A DNA stretch of 5,335 bases from Promethearchaeota archaeon (GTDB lineage Archaea; Asgardarchaeota; Lokiarchaeia; Sigynarchaeales; SOKP01). Shown here in pieces: positions 1 to 5,335 of this stretch (the stretch's first letter is position 1; each line of letters starts with the position of its first letter). The stretch lies in the NCBI GenBank assembly GCA_016839845.1, contig JAEOTL010000539.1, positions 1 through 5,335 on the forward strand, read 5' to 3'. The notes below the pieces were generated by a model. That model saw only the letters and a list, made by a program, of their open reading frames with translations, searched no databases and had not been told where the DNA came from. The position numbers were made by a program, and so were the translations under genes.

Positions 1-2
1 AT

Positions 3-164
3 GCACTAATTTCAGACTTTTATATTGATTTTATCTTTCCAAAATATCTATTGAAATCCATTAAAAACGCCTATGAGCAAAAATCAAAGGTTAAGAAAGC
101 TTTAATAGAATATTTAAATATACTTGAAGACGCTTACTATAAGTTAAAATCTGAAGAAAAATAA
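3..164 (+). CDS. C-terminal end of an unidentified protein (5'-truncated)
   Basis: This frame is open from the left edge to a TAA at 162-164 and gives 53 residues, beginning ALISDFYIDF and ending YKLKSEEK. There is no ATG in this frame inside the window, so the gene most likely enters from the left. The first 20 residues are hydrophobic and aromatic. The rest (about residues 21-53) is rich in Lys, Glu, Ala and Leu, with a charge pattern typical of an amphipathic alpha-helix or short coiled coil at a protein's C-terminus. The other two forward frames hit stops within the first 30 bases, and a T-rich terminator-like tract follows 21 bases after the stop; both support a real gene end. The family cannot be recognised from this tail. 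It shares no visible theme with the large surface protein downstream, and the terminator between them argues against a common operon. Confidence 0.6.
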   Translation, partial: ALISDFYIDFIFPKYLLKSIKNAYEQKSKVKKALIEYLNILEDAYYKLKSEEK

Positions 165-185
165 CTATTTTAAATCTTAAATATC

Positions 186-206
186 TTTTTTTATTTTATT
201 TTTTTT
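186..206 (+). terminator. Poly-T archaeal-type transcription terminator
   Basis: Three runs of T (7, 4 and 8 bases) are separated by single A residues, starting 21 bases after the stop codon of the upstream gene. No GC-rich hairpin precedes them. Archaeal RNA polymerase is known to terminate at T-tracts on the non-template strand without a stem-loop, so this is a good candidate for the end of the upstream transcript. In such AT-rich DNA, T-runs also occur by chance, which limits confidence. Confidence 0.6.
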
Positions 207-253
207 AATTTCAAGACATTAGATAAAAACCAAGTAGATTCTCTCATCACAAC

Positions 254-270
254 TTTAAATATAAATATCC
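254..270 (+). promoter_or_regulatory. Candidate TATA-box region for the large surface-protein gene
   Basis: The stretch TTTAAATATAAATATCC resembles an archaeal TATA box. With the usual spacing of about 25 bases, transcription would start near 282-292 and leave a leader of roughly 50-60 bases before the ATG at 343. A weaker alternative, TTTACATTTAA at 304-314, would give an almost leaderless transcript starting near 332-338. No Shine-Dalgarno-like GGAGG or GGTGA lies in the 15 bases before the ATG, which would suit a leaderless or SD-independent message. The 178-base intergenic space (165-342) shows nothing else beyond the terminator. AT-rich background makes TATA-like strings common, so the call is tentative. 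Confidence 0.35.
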
Positions 271-342
271 GAAATAACTATTATTTTGTTAATAGATTGA
301 TGTTTTACATTTAATCTTCTTTTATTCATAAATTTGATAAAA

Positions 343-441
343 ATGAAAATGAAAACTAGAAAATCTCAAACAAGAATTACTAAAAAACGAATAAAAGTGT
401 TATTGATCTTTTTATTTGTCTTATTAATTCCAATGGTACTG
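343..441 (+). other. N-terminal signal peptide or signal anchor (residues 1-33)
   Basis: Nine of the first 18 residues are Lys or Arg, followed by a continuous hydrophobic stretch, VLLIFLFVLLIPMVL, at residues 19-33. This is the layout of a Sec signal: a positive n-region kept in the cytoplasm and a hydrophobic core. After it come NSPLLSNINGDNN and an acidic, Asn/Asp-rich linker. There is no clear small-x-small cleavage site directly after the core and no lipobox cysteine, so the segment may stay uncleaved and anchor the protein in the membrane by its N-terminus. The unusually long basic n-region fits either reading. Confidence 0.8.
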
Positions 442-3400
442 AATTCTCCACTCCTTTCAAATATTAATGGTGATAATAATATTGATTCAACAGAGAATGA
501 CCCCGATAATGAAACAATGGGAAACCCACTACTCAGTGCTCCATTTAATGCACAATATTTTAGTTCCTTTAAGACAATCACTATAGATCATACTCAAGTT
601 TCAGGAACTAGTGGCCTTATTAACTTTCCATTTCTTATATCCATCTTCGATACTGATTTGCGTTTTGATGTTCAATCTGATGGAGATGACATTGCTTTTT
701 CTCACAATAATGTTTGGTTAGATCATGAAACCGAAGTATTTGAACAAACCTATAATGGAACTCATGCCAAACTAGTCGTGTGGGTTCGTCTTCCTGTGTT
801 ATCAGTAACTATTGACACTATTATGAGAATGTATTACGGTAATTCAACAATGAGTTCTCAACAAAATCCAGAAGGTGTGTGGGATAGTAGCTATGAGGCA
901 GTTTATCATATGAATCAGAATCCCTCTTCTTCCTCTGTTCTCGATAGCACAATAAATAATTATGATTTGACTCCCGGTTCCGGATTTGTTTCTGGAGATC
1001 TAGTAGATGGAGCTATTGGAAAAGCGATTGATTTCGGAGGAGTTAATACTGAATATCTTGAACTCACTTCAGGATTTTCTAATCCAAGCAGTTCACTTTC
1101 ACTTGAGATGTGGTTTAGACCTCAGCTGTTTAATTCTTATCAACGATATTTTACAGCACGATGGAGTTATCCAGATATTCGCTTTAGGGATAACAATCGA
1201 ACTGTTACTCGAATTCGCAACAATCTTGGAAATGTAAGCTCAACTGAAAGCTATTATGATAGCTATACAAACCAATTCTATCATTTTGTCATGACCTGGC
1301 AAGGAGAATCTATTGGACGGCAAAAACATTATATTAACGGAGTACTCAACAGAGATGATTATGATGCAGAAGCCCTGGGAACTTCTAGCTCTTGGACAGG
1401 TTACGTCATTGGTGCTGATGCAGATTATACTGATGCTATAGATGGATTGATTGAAGAATTCAGGATATCCTCAGATGCTCGTTCAACTGATTGGTTTCAA
1501 ACAGAATATAATAACCAATATGATCCTAACGCGTTCTATACTGTTGGAACAGAACAAGAAGTTGTTTGGGATCCCCCAAATGCTCACTACTTTACTTATT
1601 ATAAAGTTATTACAATTGATCAAAATGAAGTATCTGGAACTGGGATTCATAACAATTTTCCATTTTTGATTTCATTTGTTGACGAGGGCTTAAAATATCA
1701 TGCTCAACCAGATGGAGATGATATTGCTTTTGCAACTGCGGGTGATTGGCTAGATCATGAAATTGTAGAGTTTAATCAAACATATAGTGATACCCAAGCC
1801 AAATTAACAACGTGGATTCAGATTCCGTTTTTATATACTACTAGAGATACAACTCTTACGATGTATTATGGAAATTCAACTATGAATTCTCGAGAAAATC
1901 CCGAAGGTGTATGGGATAGCGACTATGCAGCTGTGTACCATCTAAATGATGATTTTTTGGATTCTACACCTAATAATAGAGATGGGGTAAATACGGGATC
2001 AGTAGATGTTGAAGGGAAAATAGGTAATGGTCAAGATTTCGAACATGATGATGGGAGTGATAATATCAACATAGGAACGTGGAGTGTTTCAGGAAGTAAG
2101 ATTACAATTCAAGCATGGGTAAAATATGAATCTTTTGATTCAGTTTGGTCAGGATATAGTGATGCCCGTATTTTATCTAAAAATTCTGGCACAGGTGATT
2201 CCTCAGAACCTCATGTATGGATGCTCGGTACATATAATGACTCAATAAACGAAAATGGACCATATTATTTAAGAGGAAGAATAAAAACGGGAATAGATGA
2301 TGCAAGTGGTACTAGTACAGTGCATGCTCCCTCCGGAAATCTTGTAACTGATACGTGGTATCTTACTTCAATAAAATATGATGGCTCTAATATATATCTT
2401 GTTTTAGATGGAATCACTGTTCTTACAGTAAGTAAAACAGGCTTATTACGTGAAAATAACTGGCCAATAACAATTGGAAATAGTCCAACAGGCGCTAGAC
2501 CTATTGATGCTATTATTGATGAGGTTAAAATCTCCTCTGTAATTCGATCCGATGACTGGTTGAAGACCGAATATGACAATCAATATGATCCAACCTCATT
2601 TGGTACGGTTGGGGAGGAAAATATAGTAAACGATATACTTACCAATGCACTCTATTTTGATTATCATAAAATACTTACAATCGATCATAACAATGTTGAT
2701 GGAACGGGGAGTCATGTGAATTTCCCCTTTTTAGTTTCTCTACTCGATGAAGACCTAAGGTTTGATGTTCAGAGTGATGGTGATGATATTGCATTTTCCT
2801 CAAACGGTCAATGGTTAGACCACCAAATAGAAACCTTCAATCAAACGTATAGTGGTACTGAAGCACAATTGATTGCTTGGGTCCGTATTCCCTATTTATC
2901 TACTGCTACAGACACAATTATTACCATGCATTATGGGAATGATACAATGAGCTCGCGACAAAATACCGAGGGAGTATGGGTTGCATATAAATCAGCATGG
3001 CACTTTAATGAGCCTTCAGGAACAGGGGCATATATCAAGGATTCTACATCAAATAACTATGATGGAACTCCGTTTGGGACACAATTTCTGCAAACAGGGC
3101 AAATAAATGGAGCGAGAGAGTTTACAGCTTCAGGTGATAATAGAATCATTATTGATCGGGGAGATGAATTTTTCAGTGGGGATAATACGTTTACCTTTTC
3201 TTTTTGGGTATACCCTAATTATGCAACTGATGTAGAAATGGAATCAGTAGAAGGGAGAGTATTTCAAAAACAATCTTCTGTTAGAATGAATCGGTTTTGG
3301 AGGCAAAATTGGATGTCTCCAGGTGTAGCAAGATATCAATCTGACATTCAATTCGTTACTTATGGTACAACATATAATAATGTAGAGATTAATCGGTTAG

Positions 3401-5335
3401 AATGGAACTATATTACTTATTCCTACGATGGAACTTATCTAAAAACATATATTAATGATCAATTAGGTCCTTCGACAAATATAGGCGGATTTCCTCTTAT
3501 TGCAGATCCGAGTTCCTTTTATTTTGGTAGCTCTTCAAGTAGCTTTAAGGGATTTTTAGATGAATTTCGTGTGTCAAGCGCACCACGGTCAGATGGATGG
3601 GTTGCTACAGAATACTTTAATCAATATGATCCTAACTTTTTCTTTAATATAAGTGATGAGCAGTATTCTAAACCCGTTGTTTTTGTAGATGCTCAGATTA
3701 AAGCCTTTGATTTATATGGGAATCTGTTACCGAATGTAACAATTTCGATGTACCAGAACGTTGATTTAATTACGAGTGATATCACTGATACTACGGGTAG
3801 TGTAAGTTTTACCAATGTTCTTGCGGGGGATTATAATTTTACAGCAACAATTAGTTCAACCATAGCAAGTGTAACTGAAATCGTAAACATAACACCTCAA
3901 GCAATATCTCTTGATGATCCATTTCAAATAATTGATTTAACTTGTGATGTAAGCACTCACTTCTTTGAGGTAACAGATATCGATAATGAACCGCTTGAAT
4001 CCGGATGGATTATGGTTGGGAATGATACTCATACATTACGGCAATGTATACTTGATTCGTCGGGTTTAACCAAATTTTGGTGGGTTGACGGACCCCCTTC
4101 TCAATATAATTACACGATTTACTATGGTGATTCCCTTTATAATCCACCAATTCTTGCACTTGCATCAGATGATATTACTACTGTAAATATGACTATTCAA
4201 GTTCAGGTGGATCTAACCACCGTAGATTTCTCAGTAGTGACAGTTAATGCTCCTATAAGTCCAGTCAGTGGTGCTAAACTTAAGCTTACAGTTGGAGATC
4301 CATACGGTGTTAGTATTGTAAATCTAACAACCGATTTATATGGGAAAGCAAAGTTATATTGGTTGGATTCCGCTGGAATTGGTGCAAATTATTCTCTTCA
4401 AATTGAATTTTTTGGAGTTAACAGACTTTTCAACGAGACTCTAGGTGGATTAGCTACTGCTAATAACATTAGTTTTATCGTTTCAAGCAAAAAATCAATT
4501 GAACTCCGAATCCAAATTGATTTGGGCAAGTTCCAGACCGAGTTAATATCGCTTAACCCAACTGACTATATTGAAATAAAGTGGGGCTCCCTCTTGAAAT
4601 TGAGAACTTTATTTAACGTTAGTAAAGTTGAGGCAGGTTATGAGCATCTTTTAGGACCAGCATACGCAGACTCTGTTTCCTATGAATTGCTTTTAGGAGG
4701 AGTAACCATTCTTTCAGACATATTCATGGAAGAAGGCGGAAATGTGGGCAGGTATTCAATAGAAATTGATACTACTCAAATTACTGATGATGAAAAATAC
4801 ATCATTATCATTTCAGCATTTAAATCGGGATTTTCAATTCCTTCTGATTTAATACTTCAACTAGACGTATCAGAAAGAGATTTAATACTAAATCAATCAG
4901 ATAACAATGATTCTGTTTCCACTGTCTATTGGTCAGAAGATGTAAATATGACTCTAAAAGCATATGGGATAGATTCTGAGACCATAACATTAGAAAATGC
5001 ACTTTTCCAAAATGTTGATCATACATTTAATTTTGTTATATCTGATGTTGAGCAACAATGGAACCTCTCCGCAATTGAGTTTAATATCTATGGTATTTCA
5101 TGGAATACTGATATTACGAATATTAATATCACCATTGAAGATCCATATGGTGAGTTTTACTATCTAATTACGAACTCGACTCATAGTGGGTGGGATTATA
5201 CTCAAGGTACATGGACAGGTATCTTACTTGATTTAAATAAAGCCAGCCATAATAACGATAATAATTTTGAATTTTTAATTGGTGGTTCATTTGACGGTAG
5301 CGTAGATATTGTTGCTAATGCCTATTTTACCAGAG
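343..5335 (+). CDS. Large secreted multi-domain surface protein with three DUF2341-LamG modules (3'-truncated)
   Basis: This frame is open from the ATG at 343 to the right edge: 1664 complete codons plus one base, with no stop. An in-frame ATG also lies at 349. 343 is preferred only as the first ATG after the in-frame TGA at 298-300; the choice changes two residues. Order of parts: basic N-terminus and hydrophobic segment (1-33); Asn/Asp-rich linker (about 34-69); three DUF2341 plus LamG modules (70-406, 414-759, 769-1106); a CnaB or carboxypeptidase-regulatory-like domain (about 1112-1196); two further Ig-like or beta-sandwich stretches (about 1197-1290 and 1291-1386); an Ig-like domain with a GRYSIEIDTTQI signature (about 1387-1514); and a last beta-rich region (1515 onward). 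LamG folds in known families bind glycans or proteins, and DUF2341 commonly accompanies them in archaeal and bacterial surface proteins. The inferred role is adhesion or glycan binding outside the cell. No catalytic motif was recognised. The C-terminus, and so any second anchor, is outside the window. Confidence 0.93.
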   Translation, partial: MKMKTRKSQTRITKKRIKVLLIFLFVLLIPMVLNSPLLSNINGDNNIDSTENDPDNETMGNPLLSAPFNAQYFSSFKTITIDHTQVSGTSGLINFPFLISIFDTDLRFDVQSDGDDIAFSHNNVWLDHETEVFEQTYNGTHAKLVVWVRLPVLSVTIDTIMRMYYGNSTMSSQQNPEGVWDSSYEAVYHMNQNPSSSSVLDSTINNYDLTPGSGFVSGDLVDGAIGKAIDFGGVNTEYLELTSGFSNPSSSLSLEMWFRPQLFNSYQRYFTARWSYPDIRFRDNNRTVTRIRNNLGNVSSTESYYDSYTNQFYHFVMTWQGESIGRQKHYINGVLNRDDYDAEALGTSSSWTGYVIGADADYTDAIDGLIEEFRISSDARSTDWFQTEYNNQYDPNAFYTVGTEQEVVWDPPNAHYFTYYKVITIDQNEVSGTGIHNNFPFLISFVDEGLKYHAQPDGDDIAFATAGDWLDHEIVEFNQTYSDTQAKLTTWIQIPFLYTTRDTTLTMYYGNSTMNSRENPEGVWDSDYAAVYHLNDDFLDSTPNNRDGVNTGSVDVEGKIGNGQDFEHDDGSDNINIGTWSVSGSKITIQAWVKYESFDSVWSGYSDARILSKNSGTGDSSEPHVWMLGTYNDSINENGPYYLRGRIKTGIDDASGTSTVHAPSGNLVTDTWYLTSIKYDGSNIYLVLDGITVLTVSKTGLLRENNWPITIGNSPTGARPIDAIIDEVKISSVIRSDDWLKTEYDNQYDPTSFGTVGEENIVNDILTNALYFDYHKILTIDHNNVDGTGSHVNFPFLVSLLDEDLRFDVQSDGDDIAFSSNGQWLDHQIETFNQTYSGTEAQLIAWVRIPYLSTATDTIITMHYGNDTMSSRQNTEGVWVAYKSAWHFNEPSGTGAYIKDSTSNNYDGTPFGTQFLQTGQINGAREFTASGDNRIIIDRGDEFFSGDNTFTFSFWVYPNYATDVEMESVEGRVFQKQSSVRMNRFWRQNWMSPGVARYQSDIQFVTYGTTYNNVEINRLEWNYITYSYDGTYLKTYINDQLGPSTNIGGFPLIADPSSFYFGSSSSSFKGFLDEFRVSSAPRSDGWVATEYFNQYDPNFFFNISDEQYSKPVVFVDAQIKAFDLYGNLLPNVTISMYQNVDLITSDITDTTGSVSFTNVLAGDYNFTATISSTIASVTEIVNITPQAISLDDPFQIIDLTCDVSTHFFEVTDIDNEPLESGWIMVGNDTHTLRQCILDSSGLTKFWWVDGPPSQYNYTIYYGDSLYNPPILALASDDITTVNMTIQVQVDLTTVDFSVVTVNAPISPVSGAKLKLTVGDPYGVSIVNLTTDLYGKAKLYWLDSAGIGANYSLQIEFFGVNRLFNETLGGLATANNISFIVSSKKSIELRIQIDLGKFQTELISLNPTDYIEIKWGSLLKLRTLFNVSKVEAGYEHLLGPAYADSVSYELLLGGVTILSDIFMEEGGNVGRYSIEIDTTQITDDEKYIIIISAFKSGFSIPSDLILQLDVSERDLILNQSDNNDSVSTVYWSEDVNMTLKAYGIDSETITLENALFQNVDHTFNFVISDVEQQWNLSAIEFNIYGISWNTDITNINITIEDPYGEFYYLITNSTHSGWDYTQGTWTGILLDLNKASHNNDNNFEFLIGGSFDGSVDIVANAYFTR
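550..1560 (+). repeat. Module 1: DUF2341 plus LamG domain (residues 70-406)
   Basis: The DUF2341 part (about residues 75-185) opens with KTITIDH, followed by NFPFLIS, the hallmark SDGDDIAF, WLDHE, the VWVRLP strand and MYYGNSTM, ending at NPEGVW. The LamG part (about 187-406) starts with AVYHMNQ and has DSTINNYDLT, then GAIGKAIDFGG, then SLSLEMWFRP, the FVMTW strand, KHYINGVL and the closing IDGLIEEFRISSDARSTDWF, all typical of the LamG_3 or concanavalin A-like jelly roll. The module closes with TEYNNQYDP. Three sequons are present (N138, N167, N297). Its DUF2341 half is closest to that of module 3. Confidence 0.88.
1582..2619 (+). repeat. Module 2: DUF2341 plus LamG domain (residues 414-759)
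   Basis: This module has the same layout as its neighbours. DUF2341: AHYFTYYKVITID, NFPFLIS, PDGDDIAF, WLDHEI, FNQTY, MYYGNSTM, NPEGVWDS. LamG: AVYHLNDDFLDST, GKIGNGQDFE, ITIQAWVKYE, WYLTSIKYDGSNIYLVLDG, WPITIGN, IDAIIDEVKISS. It closes with TEYDNQYDP. It differs from modules 1 and 3 in having KYHAQPDG where they share LRFDVQSDG. The LamG half carries a loop around residues 615-665 that has no obvious counterpart in module 1. A seven-residue linker (407-413) separates it from module 1. Sequons are at N478, N511 and N632. Confidence 0.87.
2647..3660 (+). repeat. Module 3: DUF2341 plus LamG domain (residues 769-1106)
   Basis: DUF2341: ALYFDYHKILTIDH, NFPFLVS, LRFDVQSDGDDIAF, WLDHQIETFNQTY, AWVRIP, MHYGNDTM, NTEGVW. 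LamG: SAWHFNEPSG, KDSTSNNYDGTP, GQINGAREF, FTFSFWVYP, WNYITYSYDGTYLKTYINDQ, FYFGSSSSSFKGFLDEFRVSS. It closes with TEYFNQYDP. By hand, about 70 of roughly 110 aligned positions in the DUF2341 half match module 1. The LamG half matches the other two only at fold-defining positions. A nine-residue linker (760-768) precedes it. Sequons are at N833, N866 and N1102. Confidence 0.87.
3676..3930 (+). other. CnaB or carboxypeptidase-regulatory-like beta domain (residues 1112-1196)
   Basis: The pattern is an extended strand (FVDAQIKAFDLYGN), then LLPNVTISMYQ, then DITDTTGSVSFTNVLAGDYNFTATI. This 'modifiable strand, D-x-x-G-x-V-x-F-x-N-V-x-x-G-x-Y' arrangement is characteristic of the CnaB and carboxypeptidase-regulatory-like superfamily of small beta-sandwiches, which usually serve as stalk or spacer units in surface proteins. 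Sequons lie at N1131, N1165 and N1182. I did not look for the isopeptide Lys-Asn pair of true CnaB domains beyond noting that none is obvious. Confidence 0.65.
3931..4212 (+). other. Probable beta-sandwich domain holding the only two cysteines (residues 1197-1290)
   Basis: The segment reads as alternating strands: LTCDVSTHFFEVTDIDNEPLE, GWIMVGND, LRQCILDSSGLTKFWWVD, YNYTIYYGD and VNMTIQVQVD. The 'D-x-D-N-E-P-L' turn and 'D-S-S-G-L-T-K-F' turn resemble the preceding CnaB-like domain, so it is probably a divergent member of the same fold. C1201 and C1235 are the only cysteines in the whole visible protein. Sequons are at N1227, N1256 and N1282. Domain limits are judged by eye. Confidence 0.45.
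4213..4500 (+). other. Probable Ig-like or CnaB-like beta domain (residues 1291-1386)
   Basis: The strand pattern is VDFSVVTVNAPISPVSGAKLKLTV, then GDPYGVSIVNLTTDLYGKAKLYWL, then ANYSLQIEFFGV and NNISFIVSS. A Pro-x-x-Gly-Ala-x-L turn followed by T-T-D-x-x-G-K-A is the usual signature of repeated surface-protein Ig-like domains. Sequons lie at N1327, N1349, N1364 and N1375. It is likely a third copy of the same fold class as the two preceding domains, though sequence identity with them is low. Confidence 0.45.
4501..4884 (+). other. Ig-like domain with GRYSIEIDTTQI signature (residues 1387-1514)
   Basis: Features in order: KSIELRIQIDLGKFQTELISL, YIEIKWGSLLKLRTLFNVS, GPAYADSVSYELLLGG, then EEGGNVGRYSIEIDTTQI, then KYIIIISAFKSGF and a final LILQLDV strand. 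The layout 'I-x-W-G-x-x-x-x-L, A-x-V-x-Y, G-x-Y-x-I-x-I-D-T, Y-x-I-x-I-x-A-x-K-x-G' recurs in Ig-like domains of large archaeal surface proteins, as I recall them. A named family cannot be given with certainty. One sequon is present (N1425), which is sparse compared with its neighbours. Confidence 0.5.
4885..5335 (+). other. Unassigned beta-rich region at the truncated end (residues 1515-1664+)
   Basis: After an Asn/Asp/Ser-rich linker (about 1516-1526) come VYWSEDVNMTLKAYG, then ITLENALFQNVDHTFNFVISD, WNLSAIEFNIYGISWN, INITIEDPYGEFYYLIT, GWDYTQGTWTGILLDLNKAS, FEFLIGGSFDG and SVDIVANAYFTR. Alternating hydrophobic residues and the order of aromatic strands suggest a jelly-roll or carbohydrate-binding-module-like fold, but I cannot name a family. 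Six sequons occur here (N1517, N1522, N1535, N1574, N1595, N1611). The domain appears nearly complete but the reading frame runs off the window. Confidence 0.4.

Noticed and set aside
366..581. Reverse-strand open frame of 71 codons
   Set aside because: It lies entirely inside the N-terminal part of the large forward gene, whose translation gives recognisable signal and DUF2341 motifs. The reverse product shows no domain.
1007..1669. Two short forward open frames (1007-1237 and 1451-1669) out of frame with the large gene
   Set aside because: Both overlap the DUF2341-LamG coding sequence in another frame and encode Leu/Ile-rich products without motifs, as expected for shadows in AT-rich DNA.
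2265..2579. Reverse-strand open frame of 104 codons
   Set aside because: It is antisense to the LamG half of module 2, where the forward frame carries clear LamG motifs. The reverse protein has no recognisable family features.
550..3660. Retron, diversity-generating or CRISPR-like DNA repeats
   Set aside because: The repetition here is at protein-domain level with about 1 kb periodicity. No short direct repeats with spacers, no template/variable repeat pair and no reverse transcriptase are present.
343..3660. Glycoside hydrolase or sialidase activity, as sometimes found with LamG domains
   Set aside because: No Asp-box repeats, catalytic acid pairs in a recognisable context or other enzyme motifs were seen in the visible 1664 residues.
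4820..5026. Reverse-strand open frame of 68 codons
   Set aside because: It is antisense to the intact C-terminal coding region and has no own promoter or domain signal.

Overview
The window is dominated by one very long, 3'-truncated gene on the + strand (from 343 to beyond the right edge; at least 1664 codons with no in-frame stop). It encodes a secreted or membrane-anchored cell-surface protein. Left of it lie the last 53 codons of an unidentified gene (3-164), a T-rich terminator-like tract (186-206) and a plausible archaeal-type TATA region (254-270).

The DNA is AT-rich. The poly-T terminator, the TATA-like upstream element, the absence of a Shine-Dalgarno sequence and the high density of N-glycosylation sequons suggest an archaeon. 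The protein style (DUF2341 plus LamG modules followed by Ig-like beta domains) fits Asgard archaea or other archaea with large surface proteins. This is an inference from style: no phylogenetic marker gene is present, and bacteria also carry DUF2341-LamG proteins.

Layout of the large protein: a basic N-terminus and a hydrophobic segment (residues 1-33); a short Asn/Asp-rich linker; three tandem modules of about 340 residues (70-406, 414-759, 769-1106), each a DUF2341 domain followed by a LamG/concanavalin A-like domain and closed by a TEYxNQYDP motif; then about 560 residues of predicted beta-sandwich domains (1112-1664+) rich in N-x-S/T sequons. The last two of these (about 1387 onward) are the least assignable part. 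The likely role is adhesion or glycan binding at the cell surface, with the three modules as binding heads and the C-terminal domains as a glycosylated stalk or further binding domains. No enzyme active site, defence system, RNA gene, CRISPR array or mobile element was seen.

The points most worth a second look are the uneven conservation of the module halves (DUF2341 conserved, LamG divergent), the concentration of sequons in the C-terminal part, the only two cysteines lying in a single domain, and the unassigned C-terminal domains.
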